This document shows, one piece after another, positions 37,666-46,562 of a stretch of 64,000 bases of DNA. Made by a program: the position numbers and the translations under genes. This DNA comes from Phycisphaerae bacterium. Lineage in GTDB: Bacteria; Planctomycetota; Phycisphaerae; Sedimentisphaerales; Anaerobacaceae. Every line of letters starts with the position of its first letter. Within the stretch, counting starts at the first letter, position 1. The notes under the pieces were generated by a model that saw nothing but the letters and a program-made list of their open reading frames with translations, did not search any database and was not told the origin of the DNA. The DNA is taken from positions 1 through 64,000 of the forward strand of contig JAUWAY010000004.1 of NCBI GenBank assembly GCA_030601845.1, read 5' to 3'.

Positions 37666-38877
37666 TTAAAATTTTACCGCTGAAATTTTCAAAATCGGCA
37701 GTATCGTCGCATAAGCAATTACACCAATTATTGCAGCCATAACAATTATAATAAGCGGTTCGAGCGCGGCACTCAATCTCTCAATAACTATATCAGTTGA
37801 GGCCTCAAGATTTTCGCTGATACTTTTGAGCATTTTTTCCAACTCGCCACTTTTTTCTCCAACGGCAACCATATGGGCAATAACAGGGCCGATGACACCG
37901 CTGTCTCTCAGTGGAGTTGCAATATCAGCACCAGCAAGAATCCTCTCACGCGACTGTTGGATGGCTCTTTTCATAAGAGCATTGCCGGTGACTTCTGCCA
38001 CAACACGAAGAGACTCAGCCATTGCAAGCCCCGAGCCAAGAAGCGTCGAAAGTGTAGAGGCAAAACGCGAAACAACCCGTTGCTTTATGAGAGGGCCGAA
38101 CAACGGCAAAGACAGCAAAAATTTGTCACGCAAATATGCGCCGCGTTGTGTGTTTAGAAAACGCTTCAGGACCCAGATAATCCCAAACCCTACCACAATA
38201 ACCACTAACAGTCGCCAACTACTCAGTGTATGACCTACATTCATCAATTGTCTGGTAATCCACGGTAATTCCTGCCCTGTCCTTGTGATTTGCTCTCCTA
38301 TTTTCGGGATGACCATAGTTGTCAAAACCAGAATCGCTACGATGCAAAAGAAAATTAGAACAATCGGATATATCATTGCTGTAATCACCTTTGATTCAAC
38401 TCGCTGGCGTTTTTCCATAAACTTGGCGATTGTCGAAAGGCTCTGTCCCAGAGTGCCGGTAACCTCACCTACGCGCACCATACTTACGTATATAACATCA
38501 AAATAATCACTGTGGTCTTTCAAAGCATCAGTAAAAGACTCGCCGGTGACAACGCGGTCGCGAATGTCGGTAATTGCGCCCTTAAATCTGATGTCGGACG
38601 TTTGCAAGGTAAGGACTGAAAGCGCTTCAGTCAGTTTAATCCCTGAATTGAGCAACGTTGCCATTTGTTTGGTAAAATCAATTATTTGCGTCTTGCCTCG
38701 TTTGGCGAAAATCGAAAGCAGCGCAGCTTTATTTTCGGCGCCGACTTCTGTGATTGAAGTAGGGTGAATACTTCGGCCCCTGAGTTGTTTTCGCGCAGCA
38801 TAGGGGCTTTCAGCGGTAATCTCACCTTTGGCTTTCTTACCGTCTACCGCTATCGCTATATAGTGGTATCTGGGCAT
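37666..38877 (-). CDS. gspF: T2SS inner-membrane platform protein GspF
   Basis: 403 aa. Two GspF domains, each with GES(F)-type and helical features: QMATLLNSGIKLTEALSVL in the first and RFASTLSTLLGSGLAMAESL in the second. Three membrane segments (IYPIVLIFFCIVAILVLTTM, LLVVIVVGFGIIWVLKRFL and a C-terminal PLIIIVMAAIIGVIAYATIL). Polytopic partner of GspE. Confidence 0.95.
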   Translation of the reverse strand: MPRYHYIAIAVDGKKAKGEITAESPYAARKQLRGRSIHPTSITEVGAENKAALLSIFAKRGKTQIIDFTKQMATLLNSGIKLTEALSVLTLQTSDIRFKGAITDIRDRVVTGESFTDALKDHSDYFDVIYVSMVRVGEVTGTLGQSLSTIAKFMEKRQRVESKVITAMIYPIVLIFFCIVAILVLTTMVIPKIGEQITRTGQELPWITRQLMNVGHTLSSWRLLVVIVVGFGIIWVLKRFLNTQRGAYLRDKFLLSLPLFGPLIKQRVVSRFASTLSTLLGSGLAMAESLRVVAEVTGNALMKRAIQQSRERILAGADIATPLRDSGVIGPVIAHMVAVGEKSGELEKMLKSISENLEASTDIVIERLSAALEPLIIIVMAAIIGVIAYATILPILKISAVKF

Positions 38878-38880
38878 CTT

Positions 38881-38922
38881 TCGTATCTTGTATTTTGTAT
38901 CTTGTTTCCTGTTTTAATACGC
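38881..38922. repeat. Heptad-word array filling the gspE-gspF gap
   Basis: TCGTATC TTGTATT TTGTATC TTGTTTC CTGTTTT AATACGC in exact 7-bp steps. It makes up nearly the whole 46-nt intergenic gap. Confidence 0.6.
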
Positions 38923-38923
38923 T

Positions 38924-40687
38924 TTACATTATATCAGTTTGTGTTACTCTCAGTACTTCAGCGATAGTTGTTATCCCTGCAAGAACCTTTCGCGCTCCAT
39001 CCATTCGCAGCGTCTGCAGTCCTGCGTTAATGGCTGATTTCTTTATAGTACCGGCACTTTCCCTTTTGTATATCAGGTCCTGTATTTCTCCATTAATCAG
39101 CATCAGTTCGTAAACACCCGTTCGGCCACGATAGCCGGTCTGAAAACATTTATCGCAGCCTGTTCCAACATAAAACTTGTGCCCGTTTTCCACCAACTTA
39201 GCCGACTCCACATCTCCCAACCCGAGTTCCCTCAATTCGTGAACCGTCGGTTCAGCAACCTTCCTGCAATCCGGGCATACCTTTCGCACCAATCGTTGAG
39301 CCATTATAGCAATCAAAGACGAACTTACCAGATACGGCTCAACACCCAGGTCCAGAAGCCGGCTCACCGCCCCGGCCGAATCGTTTGTATGCAGCGTGCT
39401 GAAAACCAGATGCCCTGTTAGCGAAGATTGTATCGCCATGCGGGCGGTTTCGATGTCTCGAACTTCACCAATCATTATAACATCCGGGTCCTGACGTAGC
39501 ACGTGCCGCAGAGCGGTGACAAAGGTCATCCCTTTTTTACTTGCGACCTGAATCTGGCTGATACCTTCGAGTTGATATTCGATCGGGTCTTCTATGGTTA
39601 TAACATTTTTCTCTGCTGAGTTAATTCTGTTAAGAGAAGCATAAAGGGTGGTGCTTTTTCCGCTGCCCGTTGGGCCTGTGACGAAAATAACACCGTGAGA
39701 CTTGGTTAAAAGTGAATCGAGTTTTTTCAAATCTTCATCCCACAGCCCCAACTCGTCGAGCCCGAACAGGCCGGTGCTTTTGTCCAGCAGTCGCAGAACA
39801 CTGCGTTCGCCATAGCTGGTCGGGACGGTGCTGATACGCAAATCGACTTCACGCTGGCCAAGCCGGACACTGCACCTGCCGTCCTGGGGAAGGCGACGCT
39901 CGGCAATGTCCATCCCCGCCATAACCTTGATACGAGATATAACCAACGGCAGAACATTTCTGTTCAAACTCAGAACATCGTATAAAATGCCGTCAATACG
40001 GTAGCGAATCTGAATCTTTGTCTCGTAAGGGTGAACATGAATATCGCTGGCCCTCAACTGCAGGGCACGAAAAAGGATATCATTGACCAATCTAATAACA
40101 GGCGGCCGATTAACCACATCAAGCAGGTCGTCCGACCCGGCCACTTCATCAACGAGCTGGTCGAGATTTTGCGAATCGAGCTCTTCGGCCACCTCTTCGA
40201 TGACGGTCGTTCTTTGCTCGTAGGCGACATCAATTGCTGCGGTGATAGCGGTTCGAGTAGCTATTGCTGCTTTAACGGCCAGCCCCGTCATCTTCGAGAC
40301 ATTATCCAGGGCATTTGCATCTAACGGCTTGGACAATACCACGGTAAGTTGACCGGCTGCTCCCCACTTTCGCGGGTCTTTTGACTTCTGACTTCCGTCT
40401 TCTGTCTTCTGTCTTCTTATCCCGATAAGATAATGGTGCTGAGCGTAGGCCGCAGGAACAGCTTCCACGAATTCGGGAGGCACAGCTTTTGGTGGTATCT
40501 CCATAAGAAACTCCCGGCCAAGTGCCGCCGCAAAGAGCTTCAAAACCGCCTCTTCTGTAAAGTAAGGGCAGTGAAGCAAAAGCTCGTCAAGCCGTTCGCC
40601 TCCGCTGTTATTTTCAAGAAATTCGGCTAATTTCTCAGCGTCAACCAGCCCCGTTTGTTTAGCAGTTTGTATCAATAATTCTTTCAT
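38924..40687 (-). CDS. gspE: T2SS/T4P assembly ATPase GspE
   Basis: 587 aa from ATG 40687 (MKELLIQTAKQTGLV); the start at 40717 adds residues read from a heptad-word array. N-terminal MshEN/GspE-N domain, then Walker A GPTGSGKSTTLYASL, Asp box VITIEDPIEYQL, Walker B DVIMIGEVRDIETA, His box LVFSTLHTND, and the zinc tetra-Cys set CPDCRK...CDKC. Hexameric cytoplasmic motor. Six heptad words (40379-40420) are inserted in frame near residue 90-105, encoding RRQKTEDGSQKSK, in the N-domain. Confidence 0.96.
   Translation of the reverse strand: MKELLIQTAKQTGLVDAEKLAEFLENNSGGERLDELLLHCPYFTEEAVLKLFAAALGREFLMEIPPKAVPPEFVEAVPAAYAQHHYLIGIRRQKTEDGSQKSKDPRKWGAAGQLTVVLSKPLDANALDNVSKMTGLAVKAAIATRTAITAAIDVAYEQRTTVIEEVAEELDSQNLDQLVDEVAGSDDLLDVVNRPPVIRLVNDILFRALQLRASDIHVHPYETKIQIRYRIDGILYDVLSLNRNVLPLVISRIKVMAGMDIAERRLPQDGRCSVRLGQREVDLRISTVPTSYGERSVLRLLDKSTGLFGLDELGLWDEDLKKLDSLLTKSHGVIFVTGPTGSGKSTTLYASLNRINSAEKNVITIEDPIEYQLEGISQIQVASKKGMTFVTALRHVLRQDPDVIMIGEVRDIETARMAIQSSLTGHLVFSTLHTNDSAGAVSRLLDLGVEPYLVSSSLIAIMAQRLVRKVCPDCRKVAEPTVHELRELGLGDVESAKLVENGHKFYVGTGCDKCFQTGYRGRTGVYELMLINGEIQDLIYKRESAGTIKKSAINAGLQTLRMDGARKVLAGITTIAEVLRVTQTDIM
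40379..40420. repeat. In-frame heptad-word array inside gspE
   Basis: TTTTGAC TTCTGAC TTCCGTC TTCTGTC TTCTGTC TTCTTAT: six 7-bp units, 42 nt, so the reading frame is kept. Same words as at 45923 and 61361. Confidence 0.8.
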
Positions 40688-40690
40688 ATC

Positions 40691-40718
40691 TTGTATTGCG
40701 TATTGCGTAACGCACAAC
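40691..40718. repeat. Heptad-word array ahead of gspE
   Basis: TTGTATT GCGTATT GCGTAAC GCACAAC in 7-bp steps, lying between gspD and gspE. Confidence 0.55.
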
Positions 40719-40721
40719 GCT

Positions 40722-43700
40722 TCAGTCAGCTTCGAGAATCCGCACCGGGGCCATCGGCTCGGGTTTTATGCCCGGCCAGTCCTCGTATTTTTGCATTTCC
40801 TCTTCATATCTCTCGAATGTAGCTCGGTTCTTTGCCGATACTACTTCAATGTCAGATTCTCCTGGAAGCTCTTCACCAGGCCTTAAGATATGCGCTTTGA
40901 CAAAGACGTAAAGCCGGCTCTGGGTGTCCGTATTGGCTGTACTTCTAAACAATCCTCCAACCAAGGGGATGTCGCCGAGGATGGGAACTTTGGTTCCACC
41001 TTTGTTCTGGCTGAGCTTCTCCAACCCGCCGAGTATTATAGTGGTATTGTCAGGGACGGTAACGACCGTGGTAACGTCACTGGTCAGAAGGTCCGGTGGC
41101 GTTGGGCCTGTTATATCCTGATCCGGGGTAGTTATTACATAATCAGGCCTGATGCGAAAATCAGTACGCGTCAAGGTAATTGTAAGTCGAAGCTGGTCGC
41201 CTTTACTTATATGAGGTGCAATATCAAGCGTAATCCCAGCGGTGTAAGTTTCAAACCTCACCGACGTATGTGCGGTTGGAGCTGTGGCGGCTGTGCCGGG
41301 CACTACCGTTGTCTCAGGTGAGACAATAGTTTGTTTTTCTTCTGTTTTAATCGTTCCTGCTTCATTATCGTTAACAAGCAGTTTCGGCCTTGCCAGTACC
41401 CGGCCGTAATCTTTCTTATGCATGGCTTCTAACAGAAGCTGGATATGCTCGTCTGCATAGAAGGCACTTCCGCCTGCGCCTGCCATAGAGGTTGCTTCAA
41501 GGATTGATTTAGAGGGGAAAGGAGTTATACCGGGTGCAAACCCGAGCTTATCCAGCGTAGCACCTGGTGTGAGTCTCGGGAATTTTGACATCAGGTCGAG
41601 GTCAAGTGCGAACTCTTCATTTTTGGTGATTTCGACCAGTGTTACGTCGAGCAGTACCTGTGGGCGATATTCATCGAGTTGTTCGATGAGAGAGCTTATC
41701 CACTGCTGGTTCTTTATACTGGCGTAAACGATGAGCGAATAAGTCTTCGGGTCGGGGATAATGAAGATGTCCTCCTCTATTCTCTTTCTTGTCGTTGTGA
41801 TTTTGGCGTCCTTGTCCTCCCTGGTGGTGGTTTCGATAATGAGCTGGTTCAGGACGCCGGCAAGTTCTTCCGGGTCCTGGTTTTCAAGTGGGTATACCTC
41901 GTAAGGGACGATACCTTCTTCTGCTTCGCTGTCCACATAGGCCAAAATCTGCTCTATCTGGGCGTGCTGCTCGGCCGTGGCATTAACCAAAAGCGAATTC
42001 GTTGCTTCGATTATTACCACCTGTGGCTCTTCCACGAGGGCAGTTGTTGTCGCACTGGTCGTTGAAGCCGGCGGCCTGGGAGCCGGGGCCTTTGCGGGTG
42101 CAGGGCTGACAGGAGCCCTCGAAGTTGTTCGGACCGGCTGGCCCTGGCCAATTATACCAATCTCTTCCAGCTTCTTCTTCGCATCCTCGGCTCCAACATA
42201 CTGAATTTCGTATAATTGCAGGGTCCGCAGGTCTTGCTGTTCCACATCAAGAGCATCTATCAACTGCTCAACAACAACTAATTGCTCTTGGAGGCCTATC
42301 ATCAGGATGCGGTTTGTCCTTTCGTCGGCATCAAGATACACACCGGTGGGTTTGGCCGGTGTGGTTCTGGCGGCTGCAGTTCTGGCAGCTGCAGTTCTGG
42401 CAGATGCAGCTCTGGCGGCTGCAGCCTGGCGGGCTCTGTAGGCGGCTTCCGACTCTCCCGGCTTGCGAGCCAATGGTGCTGCTGCTGCCGATGCAGCAAT
42501 AGTGATTGATACGGCACCAAGTTGCTCGGCAAGTGTTTTGATTTGAGGAGCAAGCATCTTTGCCATCGTGTATCTTAGCTGCCTGAACCTGAATTGTTTC
42601 AGCTCACCTGGTCTGTCAATCATTGCTAAAAATTCTTCTATACGACCCATACGGTAGGCGTATCCGGTTACGAGAAGTGTTTTCGTTTCCACAATCGGCC
42701 TGATGTCTGCGCCGAGCTTCATACCAGTCAAAAGATTTTGTGCACTGGCCGTATCTATATGTTTTAGATTAAAAATGCGGGTTACGATTACATCACCAGG
42801 CTGAATCTCGCCTTTCTCGGCGTCCAGCAAAGCAGGGTCAATACTCAGCGCTTCTGCCGCAGGAACAATGGTTACAAGATTGCCCTTGCGAGCCATCACA
42901 AAGCCCCTGAACCTCAGTACAGATTCAAGCAGAGGATACAAATCCTTTACTTTGATACGTCCACTAAGCTCGCCTTGGAGCTTGAGTGTAACATCTCCGA
43001 CCACCTTTTTCGGGTCGTACATATAGTCCAGCCCTAAATATTCACCCACCAACTCCAGCAATTGAACTATTGTAAGCTGCTCTGGCAAAGTCAGGTCGAG
43101 TGTTTCATCGCCATTGGCAACGGGCGCTGGCTCATACGACCGGACTTTCAATACGGCTGGAGCAACCTCACCTGGCTTTTCAATCTCGGCCGCCACTTGC
43201 CCCGGTACAACTGGACGGCCCGACGGTTCACCATCCGGCCATTTCACCGTCTTAGGCTTTTGAAGTCGCTTAATAGCAGAAACAATTTTTTCGAGCTGCT
43301 CAACTGGTGCAACTGCTATTACAGCATCTTTGTGGACATCTATAATCACACCAATCTCGGTACGAGCCGGCGGATTAGAAAAGGTGCCGACTGATATATC
43401 GCCAACTTCTTCTGCGATTCTGTCATTAGAGGGCAAGCTCTCTGCCTCTGAAGCCGGAAGAATCGCTTTTACAACAAACTTCTTCTCACTATCAACAAGA
43501 TTTAAGATAGCGCTCGCTATGTTTAGCTCGTGCGGCTGAGCCGTTACCAAAAGCGTATTGGTACCGGGAATCTGCGAGACCGTGCCAATCCCGGCCTCGG
43601 TCAGAAACTTGTTGGCCTGCTCGGCGGAAATGTGCTTTAGGGAAAAAACCCTGTACCTCGATACCCCTGAAGCAGAGTTTCTCTCAGCCCAGTTAGAGGT

Positions 43701-43844
43701 CTGTTGTCTATGGGGATTGCTTCTAACCGTCTCAGCAGCCAAAACGAGACTATTGGCAAACAAAAGAGTGACCGCCAAAACGAAAACGAAGGAACCAGCC
43801 TTACGGGAACTCAAGGCCCTGCTGTAGCTCAGTTTCACCGCCAT
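40722..43844 (-). CDS. gspD: T2SS outer-membrane secretin GspD
   Basis: 1040 aa. Signal peptide AGSFVFVLAVTLLFANSLVLAAE. Several N0/N1-type ring domains follow (FNLKHIDTASAQNLLTG; LQLYEIQYVGAEDAKKKLEE; YEVYPLENQDPEELAGVLNQ). The C-terminal secretin domain has VLARPKLLVNDNEAGTIKTE and VPDNTTIILGGLEK plus VPILGDIPLVGGLFRS. Longer than usual (650-750 aa), mainly because of extra N domains and Ala/Arg/Thr- and Pro-rich linkers; one linker is a 15-bp tandem repeat at 42366-42425. SD AGAGGAG precedes the ATG. Confidence 0.95.
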   Translation of the reverse strand: MAVKLSYSRALSSRKAGSFVFVLAVTLLFANSLVLAAETVRSNPHRQQTSNWAERNSASGVSRYRVFSLKHISAEQANKFLTEAGIGTVSQIPGTNTLLVTAQPHELNIASAILNLVDSEKKFVVKAILPASEAESLPSNDRIAEEVGDISVGTFSNPPARTEIGVIIDVHKDAVIAVAPVEQLEKIVSAIKRLQKPKTVKWPDGEPSGRPVVPGQVAAEIEKPGEVAPAVLKVRSYEPAPVANGDETLDLTLPEQLTIVQLLELVGEYLGLDYMYDPKKVVGDVTLKLQGELSGRIKVKDLYPLLESVLRFRGFVMARKGNLVTIVPAAEALSIDPALLDAEKGEIQPGDVIVTRIFNLKHIDTASAQNLLTGMKLGADIRPIVETKTLLVTGYAYRMGRIEEFLAMIDRPGELKQFRFRQLRYTMAKMLAPQIKTLAEQLGAVSITIAASAAAAPLARKPGESEAAYRARQAAAARAASARTAAARTAAARTTPAKPTGVYLDADERTNRILMIGLQEQLVVVEQLIDALDVEQQDLRTLQLYEIQYVGAEDAKKKLEEIGIIGQGQPVRTTSRAPVSPAPAKAPAPRPPASTTSATTTALVEEPQVVIIEATNSLLVNATAEQHAQIEQILAYVDSEAEEGIVPYEVYPLENQDPEELAGVLNQLIIETTTREDKDAKITTTRKRIEEDIFIIPDPKTYSLIVYASIKNQQWISSLIEQLDEYRPQVLLDVTLVEITKNEEFALDLDLMSKFPRLTPGATLDKLGFAPGITPFPSKSILEATSMAGAGGSAFYADEHIQLLLEAMHKKDYGRVLARPKLLVNDNEAGTIKTEEKQTIVSPETTVVPGTAATAPTAHTSVRFETYTAGITLDIAPHISKGDQLRLTITLTRTDFRIRPDYVITTPDQDITGPTPPDLLTSDVTTVVTVPDNTTIILGGLEKLSQNKGGTKVPILGDIPLVGGLFRSTANTDTQSRLYVFVKAHILRPGEELPGESDIEVVSAKNRATFERYEEEMQKYEDWPGIKPEPMAPVRILEAD
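42366..42425. repeat. 15-bp tandem repeat inside gspD
   Basis: Four units of TCTGGCRGCTGCAGT type (minus strand encodes Ala/Arg/Thr-rich linker between two N domains). Confidence 0.75.
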
Positions 43845-44189
43845 AAGTTTACTCCTCTTGAGAAGCTCTCAATCTATGATTAAAAAAAACGGGTTTTACA
43901 TTTATCGGACATCCTGACCAATTCGTAGAAGCCATTACCTATTAATCAGACACAGAAATCACCCAAAAGTTCCCTGTTTTAGCCAAAAAAAACACCGGAA
44001 AGCGCGGGGCGAGATATGAAATGCAAGATATAAAAATGGCAAATGCCCAATTTCGCTAACAGAAAATATCGGCTTGCTCGAAAGAAGAAGTTGAAAACAA
44101 TCCACTAATAAAATTCGAAACAATTTCAAAATTCACCCGGCGCCTATTAAGCCTGTGCCCACATCTGATAAGTGCTGGACGTTTTTCGC
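43845..44189. other. Intergenic stretch between gspC and gspD
   Basis: No gene. 44011-44038 is a heptad array (GAGATAT GAAATGC AAGATAT AAAAATG). The rest is AT-rich with poly-A/T runs near 43889 and 43986. It probably holds the gspD promoter on the minus strand, but no clear motif is seen. Confidence 0.45.
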
Positions 44190-45038
44190 TTATTTCTCCT
44201 CTGGACTGTTCGGTCCTCGCCGGCTTACTTCTATTTTATCTCCCAGGCCCCTAACCCGATTCGGATCCTGCCGAATGTCTTCCTCTTCCAACTCTTTGCC
44301 CAGATGGCCCAGTTTTTCCGCTTCTTCAGCACTTATACGCATAGCTTCTTTAGCCATAGCTTCGAGTTCAGAAAAAATCTTTTCTATCGCTTCTCTTTCT
44401 TCATCGCTGGTTTGTGGTACGCCGAAATCATGACCGCCTGTAATGCCATCACCAGTCTCTGTAAAGGCAGGGGTAGATTTTGAACCGGTTGGTGCTGATG
44501 ATGAGCTCTTTAAAAGACTTGTCTTTGCCGGTCTTGGGACCGCAAGCTCGAAAGTCCTTTCGCCGTCTCGAACAACTACAGCACCGTTTTTTACCTGCTC
44601 AATAACCAAACGGCCAACCTCACTGGATTGTTTGACCCAGTGCAAGCCCTTGCCCGGCTCGTCAATCAACGCCAGCGACATCTCCGGATTCGATGCGCAA
44701 CGACTGGTGCCAATAAGCTTAAATTTCGGTGAAACGGGCGTACGAGGTGTGGGTAGACTAGTCCGCGTGCGAGCTGGTTCGGGCTTTCTCGGAGTTGGCT
44801 TCGGTGGATTTAGATACGATGCAAAAGCCTCCGCCTGGTTCACAAGCGGTGAGATTTGGCTTTCGATTCTTTTGGCCCTATCACCCTTGGCTTCCCTGAA
44901 TTTTTTTATCACGCCGGGCGAATCCAAAAATTCCTCAACCCCTTTATCGCTGCGAAAACCAAAAATTGCGGCCGAAACAAAAAAAACTACAGCCAAAACC
45001 GCCGCTGCAATGCTCGTTATTCGCAATGTCTTTATCAT
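44190..45038 (-). CDS. gspC: T2SS inner-membrane clamp protein, GspC-like
   Basis: 282 aa from ATG 45038; the longer frame reads through an inverted repeat. One N-terminal membrane segment (ITSIAAAVLAVVFFVSAAIF), a Pro-rich linker (PPKPTPRKPEPARTRT), then an HR-like domain, FKLIGTSRCASNPEMSLALI and VKQSSEVGRLVIEQVKNGAV followed by VVRDGERTFELAV. The C-terminus is a charged helix rather than a PDZ domain. GspC couples the platform to the secretin. The name rests on the HR pattern and on position before gspD. Confidence 0.65.
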   Translation of the reverse strand: MIKTLRITSIAAAVLAVVFFVSAAIFGFRSDKGVEEFLDSPGVIKKFREAKGDRAKRIESQISPLVNQAEAFASYLNPPKPTPRKPEPARTRTSLPTPRTPVSPKFKLIGTSRCASNPEMSLALIDEPGKGLHWVKQSSEVGRLVIEQVKNGAVVVRDGERTFELAVPRPAKTSLLKSSSSAPTGSKSTPAFTETGDGITGGHDFGVPQTSDEEREAIEKIFSELEAMAKEAMRISAEEAEKLGHLGKELEEEDIRQDPNRVRGLGDKIEVSRRGPNSPEEK

Positions 45039-45046
45039 AATAAAAT

Positions 45047-45124
45047 AGTGCCTAAAGTGAGCTAAAGTGCCTGAAGTGTAAAAAAGTAAAAAAATATTCC
45101 GTAACTTTAGGCACTTTAGGCACT
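45047..45124. repeat. Perfect 13-bp inverted repeat between cytochrome gene and gspC
   Basis: AGTGCCTAAAGTG (45047-45059) and CACTTTAGGCACT (45112-45124) are exact complements. A second near-copy, AGTGCCTGAAGTG, lies at 45066-45078. Candidate terminator or attenuator in the operon, or a mobile palindromic repeat. Confidence 0.65.
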
Positions 45125-45158
45125 CCAAACTTTAGTTCACTGCCTTTTCGTCGCTATT

Positions 45159-46529
45159 TTATTTGACATTGCCACCGGTCTTTGGTTCCCTCCAATGAAC
45201 TATTTTTTCCAGAAAAGAGCGTTCATTTCCTGCGTAGTCGCCGCTTGTCTCAGGTGTATGGCAATCGGTGCAGTCGGACCTCGGCTCCGTGGTTTTCGCC
45301 TCTCCCAGAGTGCTGATATGTTCCGAACCGGGCCCATGACAATTCTCGCAGCCGACATTTTTCAAATGGCCGGCTCTTTCCTCCGAAACAAAGCCGCTTT
45401 CATATTCCATACCGACAACATGACAGAGGACGCACTCAGGGTCATACTGGGAACCGACTTTCTCAAGTGTACCATAAGCGTGTGCGTGTGCCTTGGTGCC
45501 CCACTTTTCATATTCGTAGTCGTGGCAAAGCTTGCAGGATTCAGAACCGGTATATTCCAGACCATTCGGCAAAACAAAACGCGGTTGCTTCTCAAGAAGA
45601 TTCGCTTGCCTGACAAACTGTTGGTAGTCCTTGTACAACTCAAGCAGAGATTCTTCCTGCGGCAAATCTTCGGTAACCGGTATAGCTGAAAAACTGAATT
45701 GCAACTTGTCTCCGGTCTCATCAGATGTTATTTGCAATCTGCCTACATATTTACCGAATCGTCCAGCAGAGACAACCAGAGGTTTTTCATTCGGGTCGCC
45801 AACTATCTGCGGCTCATCCGATTCAGCTGGAACAATAATACAATCCACAATTCCCATTTTCGCAATTTTATCAATAGCAGCAGTATCACGGGTGTTTAGG
45901 ATCAGAATATCGACCGATCGCAGGTCGGAGGACAGAGGACAGAAGACAGAATCTGACATCTGACTTCTGACATCCAAAGCAGCAACTGTTACGGCCACCA
46001 CTTCTTTGTTCAGGAGAAACTTTTTTGTAAATCCTGCCGGCACATTCACATCGGTGATACTCATAGAACTTATAACATTAAGAACCGAACCTATACTGTC
46101 CAGCAGTCCGAGATTTTTGGCTATTTCAATGTCTTTTTGGGTCAAATTCACTAAGTCGTAACCGAGCAGACTAAACGCCTGGACTATTATATTGAACTTG
46201 ATTAAATCCTGTTCACCGTCACCTTCTACAAACAAGCCCGTATCGACAATCAACCTTCTTTGTGCGCAGACGCTGTTGAAGACCGCCGAGCGTCTGTCAA
46301 GCCCTCCGAGTTGTCCGCCGCTGCATCCGCAGGGCTTCAACGCCCCGAGTTCGTTGCCTGTCAGAAAAACCGTAAGCACATCGGCTGGGTTCCCATTTTG
46401 CGACATATTGCAAAATGGGGCACCGGCTTTGTGGGCTGGCTTTGCTGATGGTTTCGTTGACGTGGCCAATGCGCACAAGGCTCCTGCCGTCAACACACAG
46501 ATAGAGGACACTAATCGCATCATAGCCAA
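45159..46529 (-). CDS. Exported tetrahaem cytochrome c with UshA-like N-terminal domain
   Basis: 456 aa. Signal peptide RLVSSICVLTAGALCALATS. Residues about 50-290 resemble a metallophosphatase/UshA-like fold (LTGNELGALKPCGCSGGQLG, RRLIVDTGLFVEGD, GYDLVNLTQKDIEIA). The C-terminal part has four CxxCH haem sites: 332-336, 366-370, 394-398 and 420-424. Such fusions occur in planctomycetes and related groups; function unproven, probably periplasmic electron transfer. Two foreign-looking stretches lie in frame: a palindrome (46392-46419) near residues 36-47 and a heptad array (45923-45971) near residues 187-204. Confidence 0.85.
   Translation of the reverse strand: MAMMRLVSSICVLTAGALCALATSTKPSAKPAHKAGAPFCNMSQNGNPADVLTVFLTGNELGALKPCGCSGGQLGGLDRRSAVFNSVCAQRRLIVDTGLFVEGDGEQDLIKFNIIVQAFSLLGYDLVNLTQKDIEIAKNLGLLDSIGSVLNVISSMSITDVNVPAGFTKKFLLNKEVVAVTVAALDVRSQMSDSVFCPLSSDLRSVDILILNTRDTAAIDKIAKMGIVDCIIVPAESDEPQIVGDPNEKPLVVSAGRFGKYVGRLQITSDETGDKLQFSFSAIPVTEDLPQEESLLELYKDYQQFVRQANLLEKQPRFVLPNGLEYTGSESCKLCHDYEYEKWGTKAHAHAYGTLEKVGSQYDPECVLCHVVGMEYESGFVSEERAGHLKNVGCENCHGPGSEHISTLGEAKTTEPRSDCTDCHTPETSGDYAGNERSFLEKIVHWREPKTGGNVK
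45923..45971. repeat. In-frame heptad-word array inside the cytochrome gene
   Basis: GGTCGGA GGACAGA GGACAGA AGACAGA ATCTGAC ATCTGAC TTCTGAC: seven units of 7 bp. The first four and last three words are in opposite sense. Encodes about 16 residues in the UshA-like domain. Confidence 0.75.
46392..46419. repeat. Palindromic element inside the cytochrome coding region
   Basis: CCCATTTTGC (46392-46401) and GCAAAATGGG (46410-46419) form a perfect 10-bp stem with loop GACATATT. Related copies lie at 47910-47980. Confidence 0.7.
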
Positions 46530-46562
46530 ATTAGCTCTTTATCGGCTTGTTGATTCCCCTTT

